Assembly: GCA_041821185.1 (NCBI GenBank)
Contig: JBGUBD010000009.1
Span: 1 to 64,000, forward strand
Direction: 5' to 3'
Source of the DNA: Phycisphaerales bacterium AB-hyl4
Lineage (GTDB): Bacteria; Planctomycetota; Phycisphaerae; Phycisphaerales; Phycisphaeraceae
Length of the DNA stretch: 64,000 nucleotides
Of the stretch, positions 34,411 to 42,837 are shown piece after piece. Every line of letters starts with the position of its first letter. Positions within the stretch are counted from its first letter, which is position 1. The notes beneath the pieces were generated by a model. That model was not told where the DNA came from and ran no database searches. It saw only the letters and a list, made by a program, of their open reading frames with translations. The position numbers were made by a program, and so were the translations under genes.

Positions 34411-35397
34411 ATGATTGGATCAACCATGGATCGGCTCATTCGTCGGCCCGCGCGATACTTCTACGACGATTTCATGCGCCGCGGCGGCATCGGCAACACC
34501 ATGCGGGCGTCCAAGGCCTACAACCGTTTGCGCTATGCCAGTCGCTGGCGGGAACATCGCCGATGTTACGACGAGGCCTTCGACCGGTTGCTGAAGGAGA
34601 ACAACGGCGATACGCCCGCCAACGTCGCCACCAACGTCATGCGCGACGGCTGGGCCATCGACACCAGCAAGACCCTGCCTCACCTCAATGAACTGCTTGA
34701 CGAAACCGACGCGATCATTCAGCAGCGGGCAGGCGTGAAGGATCTCAAGCGACGCGTCAATCTGGACAAGCCTTTCTGGCAGTCGCTGCTGGAGCCCGGC
34801 GATCTCGAGCGATGCCCGTCGTTTCTTAACTTCATCCTGTCTTCGCCGGTGCTGGAAACCATCGGCCGATACATGCAAATCGTGCCGGTGTTGTCGAAGA
34901 CGATGCCGCCGGGCGTTCGCTTTGTCGAGTCGAATGCAGCGTTCGAAGACGAGCCGAACCCGCCGCTGCGTTCGAGTCAGTTGTTTCATCTGGACATTCA
35001 CGATTCGCCGTTGGTGTACGTGCTGGTGCTGCTGCGCGACACGACGATGGAACATGGGCCCTGGTGCTTTCTGCCCGCTTCCGTTTCCAGCCGTGCCGAG
35101 CGGGCGCTTGGTTACCGCCGCTGGCGGGCGCCTTATCGCATTACCGATGAGCAGATGTACGCGCATGTCGATCCGAAGGAACTGATCCCGTTCACCTACC
35201 CGCGGGGCACGGTGCTGTTCATCGACACCAGTCGATGCTTTCACTACGGCAGCCGTAACAGCATCAAGCCGCGCATGCAGATGATGTACGGCTTCACGTC
35301 CGCCTGCCGGACCGACCTGACGCTGACGTACATGAAACCGCAACGCTTTCCTCTGTCGTCATCCGATCAGACACTGCGCAAACTCGTCCTGCAATAG
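34411..35397 (+). CDS. Phytanoyl-CoA dioxygenase-like Fe(II)/2-oxoglutarate oxygenase
   Basis: A 328-aa protein with the facial triad of Fe(II)/2OG oxygenases: His193-Leu-Asp195 in LFHLDIHDS and His278 in RCFHYGSRN, followed by Arg288 as the likely 2-oxoglutarate anchor. EHGPWCFLPAS resembles the PhyH lid segment. GGGAG (34398-34402) sits 8 nt before ATG 34411. The gene diverges from the truncated ligase, and the short shared 5' region could hold both promoters. It would hydroxylate a small organic acid, thioester or amino acid, the target being unknown. Confidence 0.72.
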   Translation: MIGSTMDRLIRRPARYFYDDFMRRGGIGNTMRASKAYNRLRYASRWREHRRCYDEAFDRLLKENNGDTPANVATNVMRDGWAIDTSKTLPHLNELLDETDAIIQQRAGVKDLKRRVNLDKPFWQSLLEPGDLERCPSFLNFILSSPVLETIGRYMQIVPVLSKTMPPGVRFVESNAAFEDEPNPPLRSSQLFHLDIHDSPLVYVLVLLRDTTMEHGPWCFLPASVSSRAERALGYRRWRAPYRITDEQMYAHVDPKELIPFTYPRGTVLFIDTSRCFHYGSRNSIKPRMQMMYGFTSACRTDLTLTYMKPQRFPLSSSDQTLRKLVLQ

Positions 35398-35453
35398 CAT
35401 CGTTGACCGCGACGTACAAATCGAATCTGCGGTGACACTCCGTGAGGATGCTG

Positions 35454-36182
35454 TCATTTGCCGTCGACGACGATGGTTTCGCCGGGCTTGAAATCGCGTC
35501 GGCCGAGGATGCAGTCGCGGATGACTTCGGCGATTTCGACGGGGTCGAGCGTGGCTTCGCGGGGGAGGACCTTTTCGGAGAAGTTCTGGCGAAGCATGGG
35601 GGTTTCGACGGCGCCGGGCGCGATGGCGACGGCTTGGATACCGAGCTTCGCGCCTTCGGTGGCGGTGCATTGGGTGAACATGTTGACGCCGATCTTGGCT
35701 GCGGCGTACATCGCGAAGCCGGGGAACGGGTCGATGCTGGACATGGATGAGACGTTGACGACGACGGCGGCGCGCTGCTTCTTGAAGGTGGGCCAGAGTG
35801 TGGCGGTGAGCAGGACGGTCGCGCCGAGGTTGGCGTCGATGGTGTCGCGGTAGATTTCGGGGGTGATCTTGTCGATGGGCAGCAGCGGTGCGTTGCCTGC
35901 GCAGTTGACGAGCGCGTCGACTCGGCCGAAGCGTTCGAGCACGGCTTCGCCGGCGCGGGTGATGGCCTGGGGGTCGGTGACGTCGGTGGGCAAGGCGATG
36001 ACCGAGCCAGGCGCGTCGGGCACTTCGTCGGCGATGCGGAGGGCGACCTGATCGAGTCGGTCGGCCCGCCTGGCGAGCAGGGCGAGGTGGTAGCCTGCTT
36101 CGGCGAGCAGCACGGCTGTCTCCGCGCCGATGCCGCTGCTGGCACCGGTGACAATCGCGACTTTACCTGTGTCATCTGCCAT
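35454..36182 (-). CDS. Short-chain dehydrogenase/reductase
   Basis: A 242-aa classical SDR. It has the Rossmann motif TGASSGIGAE (about residues 11-20), the NCAG motif (VNCAGNAPLL), serine of NVSSMSSID and the catalytic YAAAK. The ATG at 36182 follows GAGGGAA; the frame extends to 36215 but without a site. It is convergent with the oxygenase gene. The substrate is not predictable. Confidence 0.9.
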   Translation of the reverse strand: MADDTGKVAIVTGASSGIGAETAVLLAEAGYHLALLARRADRLDQVALRIADEVPDAPGSVIALPTDVTDPQAITRAGEAVLERFGRVDALVNCAGNAPLLPIDKITPEIYRDTIDANLGATVLLTATLWPTFKKQRAAVVVNVSSMSSIDPFPGFAMYAAAKIGVNMFTQCTATEGAKLGIQAVAIAPGAVETPMLRQNFSEKVLPREATLDPVEIAEVIRDCILGRRDFKPGETIVVDGK

Positions 36183-36384
36183 GGCGTTTCCCTCTGACGG
36201 ATTCGAGCGTTTCATGCCACACGCGGGCGCTGATCATATGCGCGCGTGGTGTGGATGGATGGTCCATTTGAGGTTCTCGCAGATTCGTCGTCGGCTGTCC
36301 AATAGCGCGGTGGCGGAAGCGAAATCATCGACGGTGAGCGGGGGGGGTTGTTAGGATGAAGGTGACGCAAAGGAGACATCGCTG

Positions 36385-37047
36385 ATGGATGAACAAACAG
36401 GCTCCGATCAGAATGACGCGAAGGCGCGTGCGGACACGGCGACGCGGACGGTGTTGAACCCGTTTCCGGATCATCGCGACTTGTACCTGCTGGTGGCGGG
36501 ATTGTTGCTCGGCGTGTTGCTTGGGCCCGCGGTGCTGGGGCAGGTTGCGCCGGGTGTGTATGACCGGGTGTTTGTCGGTGTGGGGCCGGCGACTGCGGAA
36601 TTGCGGGAGGCGGAAGCGGAACATGCGGCGGCGCTGCGGCAGTTGCAGGAGACGGGGGTGAGTGATGCGGCGATGGCGGAGCGGGCGATGGGTTTTGAGC
36701 AGCAGCGAATGTTGCTGCAGGCGCAAGCGGAGCAGGAACGGTTGGCGCATCTGGGTCGCTTGACGGGGCGGATGCTGGCGTTGGTGTTCGCGGTGGTGGG
36801 TGTGATGGTGATTGAGTCGTTGGTGAGTCCGCAGCCGGAGGGCGGGAAACGGCAGGTCGTGCCGACGGCGTTGAGTCGGCTGGTGACGATTCGCTATGCG
36901 CTGGCGGCGTTGTGGCTGGCGGTGGTGGTGGCGCAGCCGACGTTGCTGGGGCAGGTGCCGGTGGTGTTCGCGGGGGCGGTGATTGTGGTGGCGCTGGTGG
37001 TGGCGTTTGTGCCGTTGGGCGGGCGGAGCGCGGGCAGTGAAGCTTAA
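36385..37047 (+). CDS. Multi-span membrane protein with coiled-coil, unknown function
   Basis: A 220-aa protein. After a polar N-terminus there is a first span (about residues 33-52, LYLLVAGLLLGVLLGPAVLG). A Glu/Ala/Gln-rich helical stretch (about 70-125) suits a coiled coil. Three further spans follow (about 130-147, 170-190, 195-212). AGGAG lies before the ATG. It is not similar to anything I recognise. It stands alone between convergent neighbours. Confidence 0.65.
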   Translation: MDEQTGSDQNDAKARADTATRTVLNPFPDHRDLYLLVAGLLLGVLLGPAVLGQVAPGVYDRVFVGVGPATAELREAEAEHAAALRQLQETGVSDAAMAERAMGFEQQRMLLQAQAEQERLAHLGRLTGRMLALVFAVVGVMVIESLVSPQPEGGKRQVVPTALSRLVTIRYALAALWLAVVVAQPTLLGQVPVVFAGAVIVVALVVAFVPLGGRSAGSEA

Positions 37048-37069
37048 GGTTCACTGCCTTGAGCGGGCC

Positions 37070-37648
37070 TCAGGTGAGTTGGGGGTCGAGCCATTCGCAG
37101 AGGGTGTGGTAGAGCAGCAGGTGCAGTTCCTGGATGCGGGCGGTGGTGTCGTGGGGGACGATCAATTCGACAGTGGCGAGGCCTTTGCATTGGCCGCCGG
37201 CTTTGCCGAGGAAGGCGATGGTGTGGACGTTGCGTTCGCGTGCGGCTTGCAGGGCGAGTCGTACGTTTTCGCTGTTGCCTGAGGTGGTGAATGCGACGAG
37301 GACGTCGCCGGGCTTGCCGTGTGCGTGGAGCTGGCGGGCGAAGAGCTGGGCGGGGGGATAGTCGTTGATGAGTGCGGTGACGAGCGAGTGCTCGGCGGTG
37401 AGGTCGATGGCGGGATAGCCGGGGCGTTCGAGCTTGTATCGGCCGGCGATCTCGGCGGTGAAGTGGGCGCTGTCGGCAGCGCTGCCGCCGTTGCCGCAGC
37501 AAAGCAGTTTGTTGCCGGCGAGCAGGGCGTCGCGAAGGACGGCGGCGGCGCGTTCGAGGTCGGGGGCGAGCTGCTCGGCGGCGGCGAAGAGGTCGCGGGC
37601 GTCGGCGAGGTTGGTGTGGAAGGTTGAACGGATGTCGGAGGTGGGCAT
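37070..37648 (-). CDS. gmhA: SIS-domain sugar isomerase, D-sedoheptulose 7-phosphate isomerase
   Basis: A 192-aa single SIS domain. The phosphate-binding loop NGGSAADSAHFTAE (about residues 53-66) and TTSGNSENV (about 120-128) match GmhA, which converts sedoheptulose 7-phosphate to D-glycero-D-manno-heptose 7-phosphate for LPS-type heptose. The acid and base (Glu in the AE motif and a late His) are present (RIQELHLLLYHTLCEW). The length is typical. No other heptose gene is in the window. Confidence 0.9.
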   Translation of the reverse strand: MPTSDIRSTFHTNLADARDLFAAAEQLAPDLERAAAVLRDALLAGNKLLCCGNGGSAADSAHFTAEIAGRYKLERPGYPAIDLTAEHSLVTALINDYPPAQLFARQLHAHGKPGDVLVAFTTSGNSENVRLALQAARERNVHTIAFLGKAGGQCKGLATVELIVPHDTTARIQELHLLLYHTLCEWLDPQLT

Positions 37649-37715
37649 GAAGTGGTTCCGGCGGGTGATCCGGAGTTGCGAGGCGCTTCACTCCGGCGTG
37701 GGGTGACGGTGGTTG

Positions 37716-38327
37716 TCAGGTCGTGGGAGCGGTGGGCGCGGGGAGGCCGAGGAAGTTGGCGAGCAGGTGGGGGCCCTCGGTGGTGAGGAAGCTTTCGGGA
37801 TGGAACTGGACGCCTTCGAGCGGTGCGGGGCCGAAGACGTCGGGCTTGGCGCGGAGGGCCATGATCTCGCCTTCTTCGGTCCATGCGGACTTTTCGAAGC
37901 GTTCGTGGTCGAAGGTGTCGGGGAGGATGGTGAGGCTGTGATAGCGGGTGGCGGTGAAGGGGTTGGAGAGTCCTTGGAAGATGGTTTTGCCATCGTGGTG
38001 GACGGGTGATGTTTTGCCGTGCATGAGGCGGTGGTTGCGGTCGACGGTCATGCCGTGGGTGTGTGCGATGCACTGATGTCCGAGGCAGACGCCGAGGAGG
38101 GGGAGCTGGCCTGCGAAGGCTTTGATGATGTCGTTGGAGACGCCGCCTTCGCGTGGGGTGCAGGGGCCGGGGGAGACGATGATGCGTTCGGGGTTGAGCT
38201 TGCGGGCCTCGTCGACGGTGATCTTGTCGTTGCGATAGACGCGCAGGTCGAGCGTGGGGTCGAGCTCGCCGATGCGCTGGACGAGGTTGTAGGTGAAGCT
38301 GTCGTAGTTGTCGATCAGGAGGATCAT
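37716..38327 (-). CDS. trpG: Glutamine amidotransferase, anthranilate/aminodeoxychorismate synthase component II
   Basis: A 203-aa class I amidotransferase. The nucleophile lies in GVCLGHQCI, and the His-Glu pair in [11 protein letters not shown]. The N-terminus [16 protein letters not shown] is the standard TrpG/PabA start. It supplies ammonia for anthranilate or aminodeoxychorismate. No TrpE or PabB gene is next to it, so the two roles cannot be told apart. Confidence 0.92.
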   Translation of the reverse strand: MILLIDNYDSFTYNLVQRIGELDPTLDLRVYRNDKITVDEARKLNPERIIVSPGPCTPREGGVSNDIIKAFAGQLPLLGVCLGHQCIAHTHGMTVDRNHRLMHGKTSPVHHDGKTIFQGLSNPFTATRYHSLTILPDTFDHERFEKSAWTEEGEIMALRAKPDVFGPAPLEGVQFHPESFLTTEGPHLLANFLGLPAPTAPTT

Positions 38328-38435
38328 GGTATGGGAGATGATAGCGAGGGGGCGGGGGGATTGCAGGTTTGTGGGGTGTGTTGGGGGGTGTGATCGTGGG
38401 TGTGGGGTGGGGGTGGTTTGAGAGGGTTAGGGGGA

Positions 38436-38465
38436 CCCACGGATTCGCTGCGCTACATCCGTGGG
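38436..38465. repeat. CCCACGGAT hairpin (family A, copy 3)
   Basis: A 9-bp perfect stem (CCCACGGAT / ATCCGTGGG) has a 12-nt loop (TCGCTGCGCTAC). CTTT follows the right arm. The arms are identical to copy 2 at 16424. It lies between the trpG-type gene and the next membrane-protein gene. Confidence 0.65.
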
Positions 38466-38497
38466 CTTTATGTGGGGGCGGGGGCCTAGGATTGGGT

Positions 38498-39148
38498 ATG
38501 GATGGTGAGAAGATATTGCAGCGGCGGTTGATGGGCGAGCGGGTGCCGATGGCGGTGAAGATCGGGTACTTGTTTTTCGTGCTGCTGCTGGTGCCGGTGT
38601 ATGCGGTGGTGCATGGGTGGGCGAATTTCTTGTGGTTTTCGAATGTGGCGCTGTTGGTGACGTTTGTGGCGGTGTGGGTGGAGAGCCGACGGCTGGTGAG
38701 CATGATGGCGGTGGGGGTGCTGCTGCCGGAGGCGGCGTGGAATGTGGATTTTCTGCTGGGGCTGGTGGCGGGTTGGCAGCCGTTGGAGCTGACGGCGTAC
38801 ATGTTTGATGAAGATCTGAGCGCGATGGTGCGTAGTCTGTCGCTGTTTCACGTGGCGCTGCCGGTGCTGCTGGTGTGGCTGGTGTGGCGGTTGGGCTATG
38901 ATGTGCGTGCATGGCGATGGCAGGTCGGGCTGGGGTGGGGGGTGTTGTTGCTGACCTATTTGATCAGTGAGCCGACGGCGAACATCAACTGGGTGTTCGG
39001 GCCTGGCGAAGAGCCGCAGCAGTGGATGCCGGCGGCGGCATGGCTGGGTGTGATGCTGGTGATCTACCCGTTGGTGATCGTGCTGCCGACGCATGCGCTG
39101 CTTCGCTGGTTGTTTGGCGGGGCGGGAGCAGGTGCAGGTCGTGCGTAG
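38498..39148 (+). CDS. Multi-span membrane protein, unknown function
   Basis: A 216-aa protein with about six spans, for example GYLFFVLLLVPVYAVVH, FSNVALLVTFVAVWV, MMAVGVLLPEAAWNVDFLLGL, LPVLLVWLVWRL, GWGVLLLTYLIS and LGVMLVIYPLVIVL. A conserved-looking EPTANINWVFGPGEEPQQW loop stands between the last two. The ribosome-binding site is weak, and ATG 38498 was chosen because the protein starts at a charged helix. The lipoprotein gene 34 bp downstream may be co-transcribed. Confidence 0.7.
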   Translation: MDGEKILQRRLMGERVPMAVKIGYLFFVLLLVPVYAVVHGWANFLWFSNVALLVTFVAVWVESRRLVSMMAVGVLLPEAAWNVDFLLGLVAGWQPLELTAYMFDEDLSAMVRSLSLFHVALPVLLVWLVWRLGYDVRAWRWQVGLGWGVLLLTYLISEPTANINWVFGPGEEPQQWMPAAAWLGVMLVIYPLVIVLPTHALLRWLFGGAGAGAGRA

Positions 39149-39182
39149 AGCGGCGTGTCGGGGCGTGGGGCAGGAGGTCTGG

Positions 39183-39824
39183 ATGTTTGTCGGCTGGCAT
39201 GGCAGTGAGCGGATTGGACGGCTGGCGAAGCGCGGGCTGCTGGCGTTTTTGCTGGTGGTGTTGCTGTTGGTTTGGCCGGCGGGTTGTGCGACGACGGTCG
39301 TGCCGCCGCGTGATCCGGGCGATCCGGTGACGGTGTATCTGCTGGATCATGGGCATACGCCGAGCTTGATCGTGCCGACGCCGGAGGGGGAGCTCGCGCG
39401 CTATGCATTCGGGGATATGCGTTACTACGGGCGTGGTGAGCGTAACGTGTTTACGGGGGCGCTGGCGATGCTCGTGCCCACGGCGGGCGGGTTGGGTCGC
39501 GGTGTGTTTGAAGACCCGTCCAGCCCGGAGGCGGTGGTGGCGAGCTTGCCGGTGCACGTGGACCGTTTTTATCCGATCGTGGTGGAACGCGACGCGGCGT
39601 TTCGGCTGTACACGCAGCTCGAAGCGCAGTTCGAAGAGGCGAGCGATACGCTGGTGAGCAATCCGCTGGTCGGGCTTGATTTCGTGAACGCCGGGCAGGG
39701 GTATACGTGGTTTTACAATTCGAATCATGCGGTGGCGGACTGGCTTCGCGAGTTGGACTGCGATGTGATCGGGCTGGCGTATGTGTCGCGTTGGGAGATC
39801 AAGCCAGCGGAGCAGTCGCGGTGA
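39183..39824 (+). CDS. Lipoprotein resembling DUF2459/DUF4105-type proteins
   Basis: A 213-aa protein. A signal ending in VWPAGC (about residues 28-33) predicts a lipoprotein. AGGAGG lies 5 nt before ATG 39183. The mature part has VYLLDHGHTPSLIVP, YAFGDMRYYGRG, and YTWFYNSNHAVADWLRELDCDV, a pattern shared with periplasmic proteins of the DUF2459/DUF4105 kind whose function is unknown. It follows a membrane-protein gene on the same strand. Confidence 0.72.
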   Translation: MFVGWHGSERIGRLAKRGLLAFLLVVLLLVWPAGCATTVVPPRDPGDPVTVYLLDHGHTPSLIVPTPEGELARYAFGDMRYYGRGERNVFTGALAMLVPTAGGLGRGVFEDPSSPEAVVASLPVHVDRFYPIVVERDAAFRLYTQLEAQFEEASDTLVSNPLVGLDFVNAGQGYTWFYNSNHAVADWLRELDCDVIGLAYVSRWEIKPAEQSR

Positions 39825-39851
39825 TTGGCGGGGCGACGTAAGCTAGGCGGC

Positions 39852-40685
39852 ATGAGCAGCGACATAGCCAGCGATACAAGCAAACAGGCACCACTGGCCA
39901 TCGTCACCGGGGCGACAGGGGGCATCGGCGCGTGCGTGGCGAGGCGGCTGTCGGGGCGCGGTTATCGCGTGGCGCTGCTGGGGCGGAACATGGCGCGGTT
40001 GGCGGAACTGGAGGGCGAGCTGGCGACGGGGCCGGGGTGTGTGAGTCTTGCGGTTGACTTGAGTCAGCGCGAGGCCCGCGCGGACGCGTTGGCGGGACTG
40101 CTGAGCGAGCATGGGCCGGCCGAGGTGCTGGTGAACAACGCGGGGTACAACACATATCAGCGGTTTGCGGAGATGTCTGCCGAGGCGTACGCGGACATTA
40201 CGGAGGTGAACTACAACGCGGCGGTGGAGCTGACGCGGATGGTGCTGCCGACGATGTTGGAGCGGCGGCGGGGGTGGGTGGTGAATGTTGCGTCGGTGTC
40301 GACGCGGATGGGGCCCTGGGGCCATTCAGGTTATGCGGCGGCGAAGTCGGCGTTGATTGCGATGACGCAAAGCCTCGCGGCGGAGCATGCGGGCAGCGGT
40401 GTGCACTTTACGTATGTGAGTCCGGGGATTGTGGACACGGGCTATTACAGCGGGCCGACGATGGGGGGGCTGTGGCGATCGGTGCGAAAGCATGCGATAT
40501 CGCCGGACCGCGTGGCGATTGGGATCGAGCGGTTGCTCGATCGGCCACGGCTGGCGTTGTCCGTGCCAGCGCATTATCGCGTGCTGGACTGGATCGTCGC
40601 GCTGAGCCCGGCGTTGGGGCATCGGCTGGTGGCGTCGCAGAGTCGGCCGAACGGCAAAGCGGCGCCTGCGCGGGGCGACGGTTAA
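39852..40685 (+). CDS. Short-chain dehydrogenase/reductase
   Basis: A 277-aa SDR. It has TGATGGIGA at the cofactor site, NNAGYNTYQ, serine in NVASVSTRMG and YAAAKSAL. The C-terminal tail resembles that of larger SDRs acting on lipid or keto-steroid-like substrates. ATG 39852 was chosen over the upstream non-ATG start at 39825 because the Rossmann strand begins soon after. Confidence 0.9.
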   Translation: MSSDIASDTSKQAPLAIVTGATGGIGACVARRLSGRGYRVALLGRNMARLAELEGELATGPGCVSLAVDLSQREARADALAGLLSEHGPAEVLVNNAGYNTYQRFAEMSAEAYADITEVNYNAAVELTRMVLPTMLERRRGWVVNVASVSTRMGPWGHSGYAAAKSALIAMTQSLAAEHAGSGVHFTYVSPGIVDTGYYSGPTMGGLWRSVRKHAISPDRVAIGIERLLDRPRLALSVPAHYRVLDWIVALSPALGHRLVASQSRPNGKAAPARGDG

Positions 40686-40690
40686 CGGGT

Positions 40691-41215
40691 TTATTCGTTG
40701 ATGCCAAGCGAGGCCTTGGTGAAGAGGCTGGCGAAGGCGTAGCCGGCGGCCTCGATGTTTTCGCGTGCGCCCTCTTCGCGGTCGATGACGGCGACGATCT
40801 TGACGATTTTCGCGCCGGCGGCTTCGAGGACCTTGGCGGCTTCGAGGACCTGGCCGCCGGTGGTGGCGACGTCTTCGACGATGAGGATGCGGTCGCCTTG
40901 CTCGAGTTTGCCTTCGAGTTGCTTGGCGGTGCCGTAGTCTTTCTTCTGGTTGCGAATGAGGACGGTGGGCTTGCCGGTGGCGATGGCGGTGGCGGTGACG
41001 AGCGGGATGCCGCCGAGTTCCGCGCCGGCGAGGCGGTCGACGTTGTCATCGACGTGTTCGGCGAACTTTCGGCCGAGCGATTGCAGAATGTCCGGCTGCG
41101 TTTCGAAGAGGTACTTGTCGAGGTAGTAGTTGCTCTTGCGGCCGCTGCGGAGAGTGAACTCGCCGCGCAGCAGGGCCGTGTCGCAGATCCGCTGGATGAG
41201 TTGGTCGTCGTTCAT
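40691..41215 (-). CDS. pyrE: Orotate phosphoribosyltransferase
   Basis: A 174-aa type I phosphoribosyltransferase that makes orotidine 5'-phosphate from orotate and PRPP. It has the hydrophobic start NDDQLIQRICDTALLRGEFTLRSG, LRSGRKSNYYLDKY, GIPLVTATAIATG and the PRPP-binding loop ILIVEDVATTGGQ, which fit PyrE well. The start ATG 41215 has a weak ribosome-binding site. The gene ends 6 bp from the stop of the convergent SDR. Confidence 0.92.
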   Translation of the reverse strand: MNDDQLIQRICDTALLRGEFTLRSGRKSNYYLDKYLFETQPDILQSLGRKFAEHVDDNVDRLAGAELGGIPLVTATAIATGKPTVLIRNQKKDYGTAKQLEGKLEQGDRILIVEDVATTGGQVLEAAKVLEAAGAKIVKIVAVIDREEGARENIEAAGYAFASLFTKASLGINE

Positions 41216-41251
41216 GGCCAGCAGTATAGGAAATCGCGGTACACTGCGGGC

Positions 41252-42076
41252 ATGGCAAGGGAACTGGCTGGAAAAGTGATATTCATCACGGGCGCGAGCA
41301 GCGGCATTGGCGCGGCGACGGCGCGGCTGTGCATCGCGGCGGGGATGAATGTGGCGTTGTTCGCTCGGCGTGAGGCGAAGCTGCGCGAGCTGGCGGGCGA
41401 GCTGGACGCGACGGGTGAGCGTGTGCTGGTGGTGGCGGGCAGCGTTGAGCGTGATGAAGACATCGCCGAGGCGCTGGAGCAGACGGTGCAGCGGTTCGGT
41501 CGGCTGGATGCGGTGTTTGCCAACGCCGGCTACGGGCTTTGCATGTCTGTCATGGGCATGACCGACGAGCAGCATCATGGCATTTTCGAAACGAACTACT
41601 TCGGCACGGTGCGTACGCTTCGCGCGGCGGTGCCGCTGCTTCGGCAGACGGCGGACGGGTTGAAGCATGTGCTGGTGTGCAGCTCGGCGGCGAGCGAGAT
41701 CAGCCTGCCGCTGTACGGCGCGTATGCGGCGACGAAAGCGGCGCAGGACTCGATCGCGGGCGCGCTGCGGGCTGAGTTGAGCGGCGAAGGTTTTTCGGTG
41801 ACGACGGTGCACCCGGTGGGGACGAAGACGGAGTTTTTCAGTACGGCCGGTCGGCTGTCGAATCGGAAGATCGAGGACGACACGCCGAACACGCCGGCGA
41901 TGTTTGCGCAGACGGCGGAGCAGGTGGCGCGGCCGATCGTGCGGGCGTTGCGTCGTCCGCGGCCGGAGGTGTGGCCGATGATGCCGGTGCGTTTCGGGCT
42001 GGCGATGGCGACGGCGTTTCCGCGGCTGGCGGCGTGGGCGATGCGTCGGCAGTATCGGGAAAACGTCGATGGGTGA
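41252..42076 (+). CDS. Short-chain dehydrogenase/reductase
   Basis: A 274-aa SDR with TGASSGIGA, FANAGYG, serine in VCSSAASEIS and YAATKAA. The C-terminal region (residues about 190-274) is a typical extra helical tail with RPRPEVWPMMPVRFGLAMATAFPR. It diverges from pyrE, 36 bp apart. The substrate is unknown. Confidence 0.9.
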   Translation: MARELAGKVIFITGASSGIGAATARLCIAAGMNVALFARREAKLRELAGELDATGERVLVVAGSVERDEDIAEALEQTVQRFGRLDAVFANAGYGLCMSVMGMTDEQHHGIFETNYFGTVRTLRAAVPLLRQTADGLKHVLVCSSAASEISLPLYGAYAATKAAQDSIAGALRAELSGEGFSVTTVHPVGTKTEFFSTAGRLSNRKIEDDTPNTPAMFAQTAEQVARPIVRALRRPRPEVWPMMPVRFGLAMATAFPRLAAWAMRRQYRENVDG

Positions 42077-42092
42077 TGGGTGTTTGGCGGGA

Positions 42093-42674
42093 TCAGTTGT
42101 CGGTGCGGCGGACTTTTACGTGCATGCCGTCGATGGCGACGATGTGGACTTGTGAGCCGGAGGCGATCGTGCCGGCGGCGGCGAGGCATTCTTCGCGCTT
42201 GCCGTCGAACACGCATGTGCCGACGGGTCGCAGGTCGGTGACGGCTCGGCCTTTCGCACCGACGACGAGGCCGTTGACGTCTCGCGCGGCGGGGTGGGGC
42301 GGCAGGGACGTGCCGTCGTCGTCGGTCTGCTCGGCGTCATCGTCGGATTTGAGTGAGAGCGCCCGGCCGATGGGCGTGTTGGGCCATATCTTGATGGCGA
42401 AGCCGATGGCGAACGGCAGCGCGAGCATGGCGAAGGTGGCCCCGATCAGGCCCAGCACGGCGGAGTCGAGGAAGAGGCAGATGATGCCGCCGACGAGTGC
42501 GACCGCCGAGGCGATACCGATGAGGCCGCCGGAGGGCACGAAGATTTCGATGAAAAACAGGCCGATGGCGATGGTGATCAGCACGATGCCCCAGACGACG
42601 AAGTTGGTTTCGTCGGCAGGCTGCGGCTGCTGTTGGCCGGCCTGGGCGAGTGTGAGCAGGGTGATGGTGAGCAT
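42093..42674 (-). CDS. NfeD-like membrane protein
   Basis: A 193-aa protein. Two to three spans (about residues 28-50 VVWGIVLITIAIGLFFIEIFV, 55-75, and 80-95) precede a cytosolic OB-fold-like domain (about 130-193) of the NfeD type, GLVVGAKGRAVTDLRPVGTCVFDGK...HIVAIDGMHVKV. NfeD proteins usually act with a membrane protease (stomatin operon protease), but none is next to it. Confidence 0.85.
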   Translation of the reverse strand: MLTITLLTLAQAGQQQPQPADETNFVVWGIVLITIAIGLFFIEIFVPSGGLIGIASAVALVGGIICLFLDSAVLGLIGATFAMLALPFAIGFAIKIWPNTPIGRALSLKSDDDAEQTDDDGTSLPPHPAARDVNGLVVGAKGRAVTDLRPVGTCVFDGKREECLAAAGTIASGSQVHIVAIDGMHVKVRRTDN

Positions 42675-42837
42675 GTCGCAACATTATTGCCTGCTCTTGT
42701 CGTCCGTGCCAGTTTCGGGCGTAAATCGGTCTCGGTTGTGGAACGGATGTTGGCGGCAGGCTCGGCTGAATCGCGGCAAATGAGTCTCTACATTTCGGGA
42801 GGTCCCTGTTACACTTGTGGGCGGGAGGACCGCGTCC

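Noticed and set aside
33086..34423. Longer ligase form starting at 34423
   Set aside because: The extra 54 residues overlap the start of the divergent oxygenase gene, lie in DNA with different composition, and do not resemble the family.
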